Source of the DNA: Stagnihabitans lacustris
GTDB lineage: Bacteria; Pseudomonadota; Alphaproteobacteria; Rhodobacterales; Rhodobacteraceae
Length of the DNA: 64,000 nt
Direction: 5' to 3'
Assembly: GCF_025950525.1 (NCBI RefSeq)
Contig: NZ_JAPDGS010000002.1
Span: 496,001-560,000, forward strand
Made by a program: the position numbers and the translations under genes. The stretch's first letter is position 1. Every line of letters begins with the position of its first letter. Positions 8,600 to 18,754 of this stretch are shown here, in pieces. The notes under the pieces are model-generated. The model made no database searches. It had not been told where the DNA came from and saw only the letters and a program-made list of their open reading frames with translations.

Positions 8600-9465
8600 T
8601 CCGCATCCCCCAAGGCAAGCGCCATTTGATAGACTTCGCGACGCGGCAGGCCGAAGGCATTGGCCACCGCCGTTGCTGCATCTTTGCTGGAAAGGGTTAG
8701 CAAAGCGTTTCGAAGGGCGGCTTCGATCTCGGCTTGCGTGGCCTGGCGTTCTGCACCGCGATCCACGATCAGCACGATTTCGCCTTTCACATCAGTCTCT
8801 TTCAAGGCCAGCGCCAGATCGGCAAGGCGCCCGCGTCGCACTTCTTCGAACTTTTTCGTCAGCTCTCGGCACAGGGCCGCCTGGCGATCTGCTCCCAGGA
8901 CCTCGGCCATATCGGCCAGGGTTGCCGCCACGCGGTTGGGTGATTCGTAAAAGATCAGGCTGGCAGGAACGCCCGCCAACTCGCGCAGCGTGGTCTTGCG
9001 GGCCTGGGACTTGGGCGGCAAGAATCCCGCGAACAGGAACCGGTCCGAGGGCAGGCCCGACACCGTCAGCGCGCACAGCACCGCCGAGGCCCCCGGCGCT
9101 GCCAGCACCGTGTGCCCTGCCGCAATCGCCTCGCGCGCCAGTTGGAAGCCCGGGTCCGCCACCAGCGGCGTTCCGGCCTCTGACGCATAGGCGACCGACT
9201 TCCCCTCGGCCAACAGCCCCAGGATCTTGGGCCGCATCTCGGCGCCGTTGTGGTCGTGATAGGGCAGCATCATGCGCCCGTTGATCGCCACGCCATGGAT
9301 CTCCATCAGATGTCGCAGCGTCCGCGTATCCTCGGCCGCCAGCACATCCGCCCCCGCCAGCACATCCAGCGCCTTCAGCGTGATATCCCGTGCGGCCCCG
9401 ATCGGCGTCGACACCAGATGCAGCCCCGGCACCACCCGCCCCGGCATCGCCGTCCAACCCGACAT
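8596..9465 (-). CDS. rsmI: 16S rRNA (cytidine-1402-2'-O)-methyltransferase
   Basis: 289 aa, SAM-dependent tetrapyrrole-methylase fold. Motifs LHLVSTPIGAARDITLKAL, AAEDTRTLRHLM, YASEAGTPLVADPG and FAGFLPPKSQARK are typical RsmI blocks. It modifies C1402 in the decoding centre. The start at 9465 has AAGGG upstream; a later ATG at 9447 is possible but has no visible ribosome-binding site. It is divergent from the LpoA-like gene across 115 nt. Confidence 0.96.
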   Translation of the reverse strand: MSGWTAMPGRVVPGLHLVSTPIGAARDITLKALDVLAGADVLAAEDTRTLRHLMEIHGVAINGRMMLPYHDHNGAEMRPKILGLLAEGKSVAYASEAGTPLVADPGFQLAREAIAAGHTVLAAPGASAVLCALTVSGLPSDRFLFAGFLPPKSQARKTTLRELAGVPASLIFYESPNRVAATLADMAEVLGADRQAALCRELTKKFEEVRRGRLADLALALKETDVKGEIVLIVDRGAERQATQAEIEAALRNALLTLSSKDAATAVANAFGLPRREVYQMALALGDAE

Positions 9466-9580
9466 CTGGCACCCTTTCCGCCGACCCAGGGTCAGCCCAA
9501 GTTTACTTCACCGCAGCTTCCCTTTAGACTCCCGTTCAGGTCAAGGTCGGCCAGCGCCGCACCCGAATGAGGAGATTTCC

Positions 9581-10816
9581 ATGGTCGCCATTCTGTCAGC
9601 CCTGGCAAGGACCGCCGGTCCTGCCCTGTCGCATCTTGCCGCCCGGGTGACAAGCTCCGTCACGGCGACCATCAGGGGCACCACGCTGGGCGCCCTTGCC
9701 GCGCTGACGGTCCTTTCGGCCTGCGAGACCACGACCGGCCCCGCCCCCACCGGCGCCTATAACGGCGAGCCGGTCCCCGTGGCCCTGCTGGTCCCCTCGG
9801 GCTCGGGCGAGGCCACCGATGACCTGATCGCACAGGGGCTGGAGAACGCCGCCCGCATGGCCATCGCCGATCTGGGCGACGTCAAGATCGACCTGCGCGT
9901 CTATCCGACCGCCGCCAATCCCGACCAGGCGGCCTCGCAGGCTTCCAAGGCCGTGACCGACGGGGCCAAGGTCATCCTCGGTCCCTTCTACGCGCTGGAG
10001 GCCGCCAAGGTCGGCGCCACGGTCGCCCCGGCTGGCGTGCCGGTCCTGTCCTTTTCCAACAACCCCTCGGTCGCCGGCGGCAATGTCTTTATCCTGGGCC
10101 AGACCTTCGAGTCGACGGCCGGGCGCCTTGCCTCTTTTGCCGTGTCGCGCGGGCTGACCCGGATCATGGTCGTCTCGGACGAGACCCCGGCCGGCGAGGC
10201 CGGCAAAGCCGCCATCCAGACCGCCATCGGCGCTTCGGGCGGGCAGATCGCGGCGGCGGGGTCCTATCCCTTCAGCCAGAACGGCATCGTCCAGGCGGTC
10301 ACGGCCATCGCGGCCTCGGCCAAGTCCTCGAACGCGCAGGCGGTGTTCCTGACCGCCGACACCGGTGGGGCGCTGCCCCTGCTGACCCAGCTGCTGATGG
10401 AGAACGGCATCAACCCGGCCGCCACCCAGTATATCGGCCTGACGCGCTGGGATATCCCCACCGCCAACCTGACCCAGCCCGGCGTCCAGAACGGCTGGTT
10501 TGCCATGCCCGATCCGAACCTGGCCCAGGCCTTCCTGACCCGGTATCAATCCACCTATGGCGCCGCGCCCCATGCCACCGCGGGCCTGGCCTATGACGGG
10601 ATTGCCGCGGTCGGCGCCCTGGTCAAACAGGGCGGCCTGGCCCAGGTCTCGGCCCAGGGCCTGACCCAACCCCAGGGCTTTGTCGGCGTCGGCGGCATCT
10701 TCCGCCTGAACGGCAATGGCACCAGCCAGCGCGGCTTGGCCGTGGCCCAGATCGTCAACCAACAGGTCCAGATTATCGACCCCGCCCCGCAAAGCTTTGG
10801 CGGCGCCGGGTTCTGA
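9581..10816 (+). CDS. LpoA-like penicillin-binding-protein activator lipoprotein
   Basis: 411 aa. A lipobox LSAC puts the lipidated cysteine at residue 48, an unusually long leader; the strong GAGGAG site at 9570-9575 supports the ATG at 9581 all the same. The rest is a type I periplasmic binding fold (Peripla_BP_6): PVALLVPSGSGEATDDLIAQGLENAARMA, VTDGAKVILGPFYALEAAKV, VLSFSNNPSVAG. In alphaproteobacteria such proteins are annotated as PBP activators, outer-membrane anchored. The stop shares its A with the glnD start (TGATG). Confidence 0.8.
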   Translation: MVAILSALARTAGPALSHLAARVTSSVTATIRGTTLGALAALTVLSACETTTGPAPTGAYNGEPVPVALLVPSGSGEATDDLIAQGLENAARMAIADLGDVKIDLRVYPTAANPDQAASQASKAVTDGAKVILGPFYALEAAKVGATVAPAGVPVLSFSNNPSVAGGNVFILGQTFESTAGRLASFAVSRGLTRIMVVSDETPAGEAGKAAIQTAIGASGGQIAAAGSYPFSQNGIVQAVTAIAASAKSSNAQAVFLTADTGGALPLLTQLLMENGINPAATQYIGLTRWDIPTANLTQPGVQNGWFAMPDPNLAQAFLTRYQSTYGAAPHATAGLAYDGIAAVGALVKQGGLAQVSAQGLTQPQGFVGVGGIFRLNGNGTSQRGLAVAQIVNQQVQIIDPAPQSFGGAGF

Positions 10817-13599
10817 TGACCACACCCCCCAAGGCGCCGGCGCCAAATCCTCTGGCGCCCCGTGGTGTCGGTCTTATCCTGCCGGAAGCCGAGGTCCTGG
10901 ACCTCGGCCTTCTGCGTCCGCGGGTGCTGGCGGCTGTGCGGGACACCGATGCCAAGTCGGCCCGTGCCGCGGTGGGGGCGATCCTGGCCGAGGCCAAGGC
11001 CACCGCCAACACCCGCCTGGCCGCGGCCTTTGCCGTCGATCCGCGCAATGCCCTGCCGCTGACCCGGTCTCAGGCGCTGATGACCGATGGCCTGGTCCAG
11101 CTGGCCTTTGCCGCCGCCGAAGCGATGCAAAGCCCCGCCATCACCCTGGATGCCGAGCGTCTGTCTGTCCTGGCCGTTGGCGGCTTTGGCCGGGCCGAGA
11201 TGGCGCCCCATTCCGATGTCGACCTGCTTTTCCTTTACCCGCTGAAGATCACCGCCCGCGCCGAAAGCATCATTGAAACGATGCTTTACATCCTGTGGGA
11301 CCTGAAGCTGAAGGTCGGCCATGCCTCACGCACGGTCAAAGACTGCCTGCGCCTGGGCCGTGAGGATATCACGATCCGCACGGCGCTTCTGGAACACCGG
11401 GCCATCTGTGGCGACCGCGCCTTGGCGGCAGAGCTGGACGACCGGCTGTGGTCCGAGCTTTTCCGCACCACGGGCCGCGACTTCATCGAGGCCAAGTTGG
11501 CCGAACGCGGTGAACGCCACAAACGCCAGGGCGGCCAGCGCTATGTCCTGGAGCCCAATGTCAAAGAGGCCAAGGGCGGCCTGCGTGACCTGCAGACGCT
11601 GTATTGGATCGGCAAATACCTGCACCGGGTGGACTCATCCGAAGGCCTTGTGGCCGCGGGCCTGCTGACCGCCGAAGAATATGCCCTGTTCAGCCGGGCC
11701 GAAAATTTCCTTTGGGCCGCGCGCTGCCATCTGCATTACATCACCGGGCGCGCCACCGATCAGCTGACCTTCGACCTGCAGGTCGAGGTGGCCGAGCGGA
11801 TGAACTACCGCGACACCCAAGGCCGCCGCGCGGTCGAATACTTCATGCAGGACTACTTCCGCCACGCCACCCGCGTCGGCGAATTGACCCGCGTCTTTCT
11901 GACAGAGCTGGAGGCCCGCCATGTCAAACCCGAGGCGCGGCTTCTGGGCTTTCTGAACCGCCGCAAGGTCGGCGCGGGGTATAAACTGGTCCAGGGGCGG
12001 CTGGATGTCACCGATCCGGCCAAATTCCTGAAAGACCCGGTCAACATGCTGCGCGTCTTCGAAGAGGCGGTGCGGTCGGGATATCTGCTTCACCCCAATA
12101 TCATGCGGCTGATCGCGGCCAACCTGTCGCTGATCGACGACCATGTCCGCGACGATCCGCAAGCCGTGCGTATCTTTCTGCAGACGCTGCTGGATCATGG
12201 CAACCCGGAACGCGCCCTGCGGCGGATGAACGAACTTGGCGTCCTGTCGGCCTTCATCCCCGAATTCGAAGCCATCGTCGCGATGATGCAATTCAACGTC
12301 TATCACCACTACACGGTGGACGAGCATATCATCCAATGCGTCAGCGTCCTGGCGCAGATCGAACGCGGCGAGCTGGTCGAAGAGCTGCCCGTGGCGACCG
12401 GTATCCTGAAAACCGGCGTGAACCGGCGGGTGATCTATGTGGCGCTGTTGTTGCATGACATCGGCAAGGGGCGGCCCGAGGATCACTCGATCCTCGGGGC
12501 GCAGATGGTGCGCCGCATCGCCCCGCGTCTGGGTCTGACGGCCGAGGAATCCGAAACCGTCGAATGGCTGGTCCGTCATCACCTTCTGATGTCGGACGTG
12601 GCGCAAAAGCGCGACATCGGCGACCCGCGCACCGTGCGCGACTTCGCCAAGGCGGTCGAAACCCGCAAGCGGCTGGACCTGCTGACCGTCCTGACCGTCT
12701 GCGACATCCGTGGCGTCGGGCCCGGCACCTGGAACAACTGGAAGGCCATGCTGCTGCGCCAGCTTTACTCTCACACCGCCGAGGCGCTGGAGGGCGGGCT
12801 TGAAACCTTCAACCGCGGTCGCGCGGTCGAGGAAAGCCGCGCGGCGCTGCGGGCGCGGCTGACCGATTTCACCGCCGACGAGGCCGCCAAAGAAACCGCC
12901 CGCCACTATGACCCCTATTGGTCCGGCCTGACCACCGACACGCAAGAGGCCTTTGCCCGCCTGCTGCGGGGCCTGCAGGACGATGAAATCCGCATCGACC
13001 TGCATCCCGAACCGCAGCGCGACGCCACCCGCGCCTGTTTCGCCCTGGTCGACCACCCCGGCATCTTCTCGCGGCTGTCCGGCGCCCTGGCCTTGGTCGG
13101 CGCCAATGTGGTCGACGCCCGGACCTATACGTCGAAAGACGGCTATGCGACCGCGGTCTTCTGGATTCAGGATTCCGAAGCCCATCCCTACGAGGTCTCT
13201 CGTCTGCCCCGTCTGCGCGGCATGATCGACAAGACCCTGAAGGGCGAGGTCCGCCCCCGCACCGCCCTCGCGGATCGCGACAAGGTGAAGAAGCGCGAGC
13301 GCGAATTCCGCTTTCCGACCCATATCGCCTTCGACAACGAGGGCTCTGAGATCTACACCATCGTCGAGGTCGACACCCGCGACCGGCCGGGGCTGCTGTA
13401 TGACCTGACCAGGACGCTTGCGGCCAACAACATCTACATCGCATCCGCAGTGATCGCGACCTATGGGGCCCAGGTGGTGGATACGTTTTACGTCAAGGAC
13501 ATGTTCGGGCTAAAGCTGCATGCCAAGCACCGACAAGAGGCGCTGGAGGCGAAGCTTCGCCAGGCCATCGCCGAGGGCACCGAAAGGGCGCAAGCGTGA
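10816..13599 (+). CDS. glnD: bifunctional [protein-PII] uridylyltransferase/uridylyl-removing enzyme
   Basis: 927 aa, full length. Domain order: nucleotidyltransferase with GGFGRAEMAPHSDVDLLFLY (about residues 118-137), GlnD linker, HD phosphohydrolase with LLLHDIGKGRPEDHS, and two C-terminal ACT domains (CFALVDHPGIFSRLSGALAL and EVDTRDRPGLLYDLTRTLA) that sense glutamine. It controls PII uridylylation and so nitrogen assimilation, which fits the nearby urease and pxp genes. It overlaps murJ by a GTGA. Confidence 0.98.
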   Translation: MTTPPKAPAPNPLAPRGVGLILPEAEVLDLGLLRPRVLAAVRDTDAKSARAAVGAILAEAKATANTRLAAAFAVDPRNALPLTRSQALMTDGLVQLAFAAAEAMQSPAITLDAERLSVLAVGGFGRAEMAPHSDVDLLFLYPLKITARAESIIETMLYILWDLKLKVGHASRTVKDCLRLGREDITIRTALLEHRAICGDRALAAELDDRLWSELFRTTGRDFIEAKLAERGERHKRQGGQRYVLEPNVKEAKGGLRDLQTLYWIGKYLHRVDSSEGLVAAGLLTAEEYALFSRAENFLWAARCHLHYITGRATDQLTFDLQVEVAERMNYRDTQGRRAVEYFMQDYFRHATRVGELTRVFLTELEARHVKPEARLLGFLNRRKVGAGYKLVQGRLDVTDPAKFLKDPVNMLRVFEEAVRSGYLLHPNIMRLIAANLSLIDDHVRDDPQAVRIFLQTLLDHGNPERALRRMNELGVLSAFIPEFEAIVAMMQFNVYHHYTVDEHIIQCVSVLAQIERGELVEELPVATGILKTGVNRRVIYVALLLHDIGKGRPEDHSILGAQMVRRIAPRLGLTAEESETVEWLVRHHLLMSDVAQKRDIGDPRTVRDFAKAVETRKRLDLLTVLTVCDIRGVGPGTWNNWKAMLLRQLYSHTAEALEGGLETFNRGRAVEESRAALRARLTDFTADEAAKETARHYDPYWSGLTTDTQEAFARLLRGLQDDEIRIDLHPEPQRDATRACFALVDHPGIFSRLSGALALVGANVVDARTYTSKDGYATAVFWIQDSEAHPYEVSRLPRLRGMIDKTLKGEVRPRTALADRDKVKKREREFRFPTHIAFDNEGSEIYTIVEVDTRDRPGLLYDLTRTLAANNIYIASAVIATYGAQVVDTFYVKDMFGLKLHAKHRQEALEAKLRQAIAEGTERAQA

Positions 13600-15116
13600 T
13601 CCGCTCCATCCTGACGGTCGGCGGCTGGACGCTGGTGTCTCGCGGCACGGGGTTCGCCCGCGACGTGCTGATGGCGGCTTACCTCGGCACCGGGCCGGTG
13701 GCCGAGGCCTTCCTCGTGGCCTTTTCCCTGCCCAACATGTTCCGAAGGTTCTTTGCCGAGGGCGCCTTCAACATGGCCTTCGTGCCGATGTTCGCCAAAA
13801 AGCTTGAGGGCGGCGAGGATGCCACGGGCTTTGCCCGCGACGCCTGGAACGGCATGGTCTGGATCTTGCTGGCCTTTACCGTGCTGGGCACGCTGGCGAT
13901 GCCCTGGCTGGTCTGGGCCATGGCCTCGGGCTTTGCCGGAGAGCGGTTCGACCTGGCCGTCACCTTCGGGCGGATCAGCTTTTCCTATATCCTGTTCATC
14001 TCGCTGGTGGCTTTGCTCTCGGGCATCTTGACCTCGCACAAAAGGTTCTCCGAGGCCTCCTTCGTCCCCGTGCTGATGAACCTGGTCTTTATCGCGGCCA
14101 TGGGGCTTGCGGCCTGGGCCGGGTGGGACATGGGGTTGACCCTGGCCTGGACCGTGCCTGTGACCGGGGTGGCGCAACTGGCCTTCACCTGGGTCTCGGC
14201 GCGGTCCCTGGGCTATGGTTTCACCCTGGGCTGGCCACGCCTGACGCCCGAGCTGAAGCATCTGGCGGTGATCGCCGGGCCCGCGGTGCTTGCGGGCGGG
14301 GTGGTGCAGATCAACATGCTGGTGGGCCGCCAGGTGGCCTCGTTTACCGAAGGCGCGGTGGCCTGGCTGTCCTATGCCGACCGCTTGTATCAGTTGCCCC
14401 TGGGGGTGGTGGGCATCGCCATCGGGACGGTCCTGCTGCCGGAACTCTCCCGCCGCCTGAGGGCAGGCGACGCCGAGGGCGGACGCGATGCCTTCAACCG
14501 CGGCGCCGAATTCGCCCTGATGCTGACGCTGCCCGCCGCCGTGGCGCTGATGGTCATCGCGGTGCCTTTGTGCCAGGTCCTGTATCAGCGCGGCGCCTTT
14601 GGCCCGGCGGACACCCAGGCCACGGCGCTGGTGCTGGCCATCTATGGCGCGGGCCTGCCGGCCTTCGTGCTGCACAAGGTCTTGCAACCGCTCTTCTATG
14701 CGCGTGAGGACAGCCGCAGCCCCTTTGTCTATGCGCTGGTATCCATGGTGGTGAATGTGGGGCTGGCGGTGGGCCTTCTGCCGCTTTTGGGGTTTTCGGC
14801 CGCCGCCTGGGCCACGACGCTTTCGGGCTGGGCCATGGTGGGCCAGCTCTGGTGGGGCTCGCGCAAGATGGCCGCCGAGGCGCAGTTCGACGCCCGCTTC
14901 CGCAAACGCCTGCCGCGGATCATGTTGGCCTCTGCCGTCATGGGCGGAGTCCTCTGGGGCGCGGCGCAGGTCCTGGATGGCCCGCTGAACGCCCGCTTCT
15001 GGCACTTCCCGGCCTTGGGCCTGCTGTGCGCCATCGGCATCCTGGCCTATTTCGCGGTCGGAGCCCTGATCGGCGCCTTTCGCCTGTCCGACCTGCGGGC
15101 TTTGCGCCGCCGCTGA
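13596..15116 (+). CDS. murJ: lipid II flippase MurJ
   Basis: 506 aa polytopic MOP-family transporter of the inner membrane, flipping lipid II for peptidoglycan synthesis. The N-terminus GWTLVSRGTGFARDVLMAAYLGTGPVAEAF and RRFFAEGAFNMAFVPMFAK are conserved MurJ (MviN) blocks with the functional Arg residues. About 14 hydrophobic segments. GTG start overlapping the glnD stop by 4 nt. The glnD-murJ pairing is typical of alphaproteobacteria. Confidence 0.97.
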   Translation: MIRSILTVGGWTLVSRGTGFARDVLMAAYLGTGPVAEAFLVAFSLPNMFRRFFAEGAFNMAFVPMFAKKLEGGEDATGFARDAWNGMVWILLAFTVLGTLAMPWLVWAMASGFAGERFDLAVTFGRISFSYILFISLVALLSGILTSHKRFSEASFVPVLMNLVFIAAMGLAAWAGWDMGLTLAWTVPVTGVAQLAFTWVSARSLGYGFTLGWPRLTPELKHLAVIAGPAVLAGGVVQINMLVGRQVASFTEGAVAWLSYADRLYQLPLGVVGIAIGTVLLPELSRRLRAGDAEGGRDAFNRGAEFALMLTLPAAVALMVIAVPLCQVLYQRGAFGPADTQATALVLAIYGAGLPAFVLHKVLQPLFYAREDSRSPFVYALVSMVVNVGLAVGLLPLLGFSAAAWATTLSGWAMVGQLWWGSRKMAAEAQFDARFRKRLPRIMLASAVMGGVLWGAAQVLDGPLNARFWHFPALGLLCAIGILAYFAVGALIGAFRLSDLRALRRR

Positions 15117-15199
15117 TCCTTTCATACTGACCCAAATACTCCCTTCACCCTTGCCTCCCGCGTCCCGCCTGTCATTCTGGCCCAAAGATGGAGGTGGCG

Positions 15200-16189
15200 A
15201 TGTTCAAGGCCCTGGTGATGGAAAAACCCGGCGAGACCGCAATCCCGGTCCTGCGTGACGTCGACGAGGCCGACCTTCCCCCCGGCGATGTGACCGTGGC
15301 GGTGGAGTTTTCGACGCTGAACTACAAGGACGGGCTTTGCATGGGTCCGACCGGCGGCGGCCTGGTCAAGGCCTGGCCGCATATCCCCGGGGTGGATATG
15401 GCGGGCACCGTGCTGGACAGCCAGGACCCGCGCTATGCCCCGGGTGACAAGGTGCTTCTGGGCGGCTGGCGTGTGGGCGAAATCTGGTGGGGCGGGTTTG
15501 CGCAAAAGGCCCGGGTCAAGGCCGATTGGCTGGTGCCCCTGCCTGCAGGTCTGACCACGCGTCAGGCCATGGCGGTGGGGACGGCGGGGCTGACCTCGAT
15601 GCTGGCCGTCTTGGCGCTGGAGGATCACGGGCTGACCCCTGCAAAGGGCGAGGTCCTGGTGACGGGCGCGGCCGGCGGCGTTGGTTCGACCGCGGTCGCG
15701 ATCCTGGCCCATCTGGGCTATCAGGTGGCCGCCGTCACGGGCCGCCCCGAGACGGAAGGCTATCTGCGCGACCTCGGCGCCACCCGCATCATCCCCCGGG
15801 CGGATCTGGCCGAAACCGTCAAGCGCCCGCTGGAGGCCGAGACCTGGGCCGGTTGCATCGACGCCGTCGGCGGGCCGATGCTGGCGCGGGTGTTGGGCCA
15901 GATGAAATACGGCGGCTCGGTCGCGGCGGTGGGGCTTGCGGGCGGGGCAGGGCTGCCCACCAGCGTCATCCCCTTCCTTCTGCGCGGCGTGAACCTTCTG
16001 GGCATTGATTCCGTGATGCGCCCCTATCCCGACCGGGTGAAGGCCTGGGCGCGCATCGTCACCGACCTGCCGCATGACAAGCTGGACGCCATGGTCCAAA
16101 ACGTGACGCTGGCCGACCTGCCCGCTCTTGGTCCGGCGATCCTGAAGGGAGAGGTCAAGGGCCGCGTCGTCATCGACGTCAACGCCTGA
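15200..16189 (+). CDS. acuI: acrylyl-CoA reductase-like NADPH:quinone oxidoreductase (YhdH/AcuI family)
   Basis: 329 aa zinc-free medium-chain dehydrogenase/reductase. Motifs: STLNYKDGLCM, HIPGVDMAGTV, GTAGLTSMLAVLALE, and the NADPH loop VTGAAGGVGSTAVAILAHLGY. In Rhodobacteraceae the AcuI branch reduces acryloyl-CoA, detoxifying acrylate from DMSP or propionate metabolism. The assignment to AcuI rather than generic YhdH is by lineage. The ATG at 15200 follows GGAGG (15190-15194). A possible GC-rich hairpin (16190-16217) separates it from the convergent lldD-like gene. Confidence 0.8.
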   Translation: MFKALVMEKPGETAIPVLRDVDEADLPPGDVTVAVEFSTLNYKDGLCMGPTGGGLVKAWPHIPGVDMAGTVLDSQDPRYAPGDKVLLGGWRVGEIWWGGFAQKARVKADWLVPLPAGLTTRQAMAVGTAGLTSMLAVLALEDHGLTPAKGEVLVTGAAGGVGSTAVAILAHLGYQVAAVTGRPETEGYLRDLGATRIIPRADLAETVKRPLEAETWAGCIDAVGGPMLARVLGQMKYGGSVAAVGLAGGAGLPTSVIPFLLRGVNLLGIDSVMRPYPDRVKAWARIVTDLPHDKLDAMVQNVTLADLPALGPAILKGEVKGRVVIDVNA

Positions 16190-16228
16190 GGCGGGGCGCC
16201 CCCCCCGGACCCCCGCCCTGCCAAGCCC

Positions 16229-17410
16229 TCACGCCTTCCAGTCGCCCTCGAAATCGGCGGGGATCATCAGGTTATGCGCGCCGAACTGCGCGATGTCGCG
16301 CTCACCGCACAAAGCCATCGTCGTGTCGATCTCGCGGCTGATGACCTCCAGCGCCTTGGTCACGCCGCGTTCCCCCATCGCCCCCAGCCCATGGATATAG
16401 GCCCGCCCGATCATCACGCCATGCGCGCCCATGCCCCGCGCCCGCAGCACGTCTTGGCCAGACCTGATGCCGCTGTCCATCCAGACCTCGACCTTGTCGC
16501 CCACCGCCCGGGCGATCCCCGGCAGCCTGCGGATCGACGACAGGGCCCCATCCAATTGCCGCCCGCCATGGTTCGACACCACAATCGCCTCACAGCCGAA
16601 ATCGGCGGCCCGGCGCGCGTCGTCCTCGTCCAAAATCCCCTTCAGGATCAGCTTGCCGCCCCACATGTCGCGGATGCGCGCGATCTTGCCCCAATCCAGC
16701 TGCGGATCGAACTGTTCCGCCGTCCAGGACGACAGCGAGGACAGGTTCGACACCCCCTTGGCGTGCCCCACGATATTGCCGAAGGAATGGCGCCGCGTCC
16801 CCGCCATTCCCAACGCCCAATGCCAGCGCAAGCCAATGTCCAGGATGTTGCGCAAGGTCGGCTTGGGCGGCGTCGACAGCCCGTTCTTCAGGTCCTTGTG
16901 ACGTTGCCCCAACAGCTGCAGGTCCAAGGTCAAGACCAGGGCCGAGACGCCCGCCTTCTTGGCCCGCTCCAGCGTTGCCGCCACGAAATCCCAATCCTTC
17001 ATCACATAAAGCTGGAACCAGAAGGGCTTGCCGGTGGCCGCCGCCACATCCTCGATCGAACAGACCGACATGGTCGACAGCGTATAGGGCACACCGAAAG
17101 CCTGGGCCGCGCGGGCCGCCTTGATCTCGCCATCCGCCGATTGCATCCCCGTCAGACCGACCGGAGCCAGCGCCACGGGCATCGCCACCTTTTCCCCTGC
17201 CATCGTGCTGGCAATCGTCCGGTTGGTCATGTCCACCGCGACCTTTTGGCGGAACCGCAGCCGGGAAAAGTCGCTGACATTGTCGCGGAAGGTCTGTTCG
17301 GTATAGCTGCCGCTTTCGCAGTAATCCCAGAACATCTTGGGCACGCGGCGCTTGTGCAGCCGTTTCAGGTCTTCGATGCAGGTGATGACGGGGTCAGAAA
17401 ACAAGGGCAT
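16229..17410 (-). CDS. FMN-dependent alpha-hydroxy-acid dehydrogenase (L-lactate dehydrogenase LldD-like)
   Basis: 393 aa TIM-barrel flavoenzyme. PVALAPVGLTGMQSADGEIKAARAA and FQLYVMKD are FMN-site blocks, and VVSNHGGRQLDGA carries the catalytic His and substrate Arg. WMDSGIRSGQDVLRARGMGAHGVMIGRAYIHGLGA completes the phosphate site. Substrate L-lactate is most likely, but other 2-hydroxy acids cannot be excluded. It is divergent from the urease operon. Confidence 0.85.
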   Translation of the reverse strand: MPLFSDPVITCIEDLKRLHKRRVPKMFWDYCESGSYTEQTFRDNVSDFSRLRFRQKVAVDMTNRTIASTMAGEKVAMPVALAPVGLTGMQSADGEIKAARAAQAFGVPYTLSTMSVCSIEDVAAATGKPFWFQLYVMKDWDFVAATLERAKKAGVSALVLTLDLQLLGQRHKDLKNGLSTPPKPTLRNILDIGLRWHWALGMAGTRRHSFGNIVGHAKGVSNLSSLSSWTAEQFDPQLDWGKIARIRDMWGGKLILKGILDEDDARRAADFGCEAIVVSNHGGRQLDGALSSIRRLPGIARAVGDKVEVWMDSGIRSGQDVLRARGMGAHGVMIGRAYIHGLGAMGERGVTKALEVISREIDTTMALCGERDIAQFGAHNLMIPADFEGDWKA

Positions 17411-17473
17411 GGGGCCTCCGAAGCGCGGGTGACTGGCATGTTAGCGGGACCTGCGGCCAAGGGCCAGAGGCTC

Positions 17474-17491
17474 TGTGGAACGGTTTCCACA
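17474..17491. promoter_or_regulatory. inverted repeat in the lldD-ureD divergent region
   Basis: TGTGGAA-cggt-TTCCACA is a perfect 7-bp inverted repeat inside the 233-nt region (17411-17643) between lldD and ureD. It is a candidate operator for either gene. I did not find a convincing NtrC site (TGCACC-N5-GGTGCA) or sigma54 promoter here. Confidence 0.4.
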
Positions 17492-17643
17492 CCACAGCAC
17501 TTTGCGCACCGCCTGTTTTTCGGGCGACATGCCGCATTTGCGGGCAAACGACCGGCGCAGCCCGGTGAACCCCATCCGGCACAGGCGCCACCACTGGCCC
17601 TGATCCCATCCCGGCGCAATCCTGTCCGCAAACCGGAGGACAG

Positions 17644-18447
17644 ATGCTCGACGCCGCCCCCATCCAGATGCAACGCGCCAAAGGCCGGGCCCATGTGGCC
17701 TTTGGCCTGCGCGGCACCACGCGGCTGGTCGATCTGGCGCAACAGGGCTCGGCCAAGGTGCTGTTGCCGCGTGTCACCGACCGGCCCGAGGTCGTGTTTC
17801 TGAACACCTCCGGCGGGTTGACCGGGGGCGACCGTCTGGACCTGTCCTTGACCCTGACCCCGGGCGCCCAGGTCAGCGCCACGACCCAGACGGCCGAGCG
17901 CGCCTATCAGTCCCAAGGCCCCGCCGCCCATGTCACCTTCCGCGCCCATGTCGACCGCGCCAGCCTCCATTGGCTGCCGCAGGAAACCATCCTTTTCGAG
18001 GCCAGCCACCTGAACCGAACGACGGAAATCGACCTGCTGGGCGAGGCCGAGGTTCTGGTGTGCGAAAGCCTGGTGCTGGGCCGTCACGCCATGGGCGAAC
18101 ATCTGACCCGCGCCCGCCTGTCCGACACCCGCATGGTGCGCCGCGACGGTGTGCCGGTCTGGGCCGAGGGCCAGATGCTGTCGCCCGAGACGCTTTCTCG
18201 CCCCGTGCTTCTGGGCGGCGCCACGGCCTTTGGCGTCGTGGCCCTGGTCGCAAGGGCGGCCCAGGACATGCCCCGCCCGGTGCAAATCGACGGCGCGCGG
18301 CTGGAATTCTCGGCCTGGGATGGGCGCGCCCTGGTCCGCATTGCCGCCACCAGCGGCCTGACCCTGCGGCGCCAGATGGCCGCCGTCATCACTCAATTCT
18401 CCGGACGCCCCCTGCCGCGCGTCTGGTCCAGCGGAGGCACGATATGA
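17644..18447 (+). CDS. ureD: urease accessory protein UreD
   Basis: 267 aa. [30 protein letters not shown], then [34 protein letters not shown] and the Tyr-rich following region are diagnostic UreD blocks. It scaffolds UreF-UreG on apo-urease for nickel insertion. The ATG at 17644 follows GGAGGA (17635-17640). First gene of a seven-gene urease operon; overlaps ureA by 4 nt. Confidence 0.96.
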   Translation: MLDAAPIQMQRAKGRAHVAFGLRGTTRLVDLAQQGSAKVLLPRVTDRPEVVFLNTSGGLTGGDRLDLSLTLTPGAQVSATTQTAERAYQSQGPAAHVTFRAHVDRASLHWLPQETILFEASHLNRTTEIDLLGEAEVLVCESLVLGRHAMGEHLTRARLSDTRMVRRDGVPVWAEGQMLSPETLSRPVLLGGATAFGVVALVARAAQDMPRPVQIDGARLEFSAWDGRALVRIAATSGLTLRRQMAAVITQFSGRPLPRVWSSGGTI

Positions 18448-18746
18448 ACCTGACCCCCCGCGAGCGCGAAAAGCTGCTCGTTTCCGTCGCCGCCATGGTG
18501 GCCCGTGGTCGCCTGGCCCGCGGCGTCAAGCTGAACCACCCCGAGGCCGTGGCGCTGATCACCGATTTCGTCGTCGAAGGCGCCCGCGATGGCCGTTCCG
18601 TGTCCGACCTGATGCAGGCCGGCGCCCATGTGATCACGGCGGATCAATGCATGGCGGGCATCCCCGAAATGATCCACTCCGTCCAGGTCGAAGCGACTTT
18701 CCCCGACGGCACCAAGCTTGTCACCGTCCATCACCCGATCCGTTGA
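18444..18746 (+). CDS. ureA: urease gamma subunit
   Basis: 100 aa, the standard length. [39 protein letters not shown] is the conserved start, with [26 protein letters not shown] at the end. Structural subunit of the Ni urease that hydrolyses urea to ammonia and carbamate. ATGA overlap with ureD. Confidence 0.98.
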   Translation: MNLTPREREKLLVSVAAMVARGRLARGVKLNHPEAVALITDFVVEGARDGRSVSDLMQAGAHVITADQCMAGIPEMIHSVQVEATFPDGTKLVTVHHPIR

Positions 18747-18754
18747 GGCCCCAT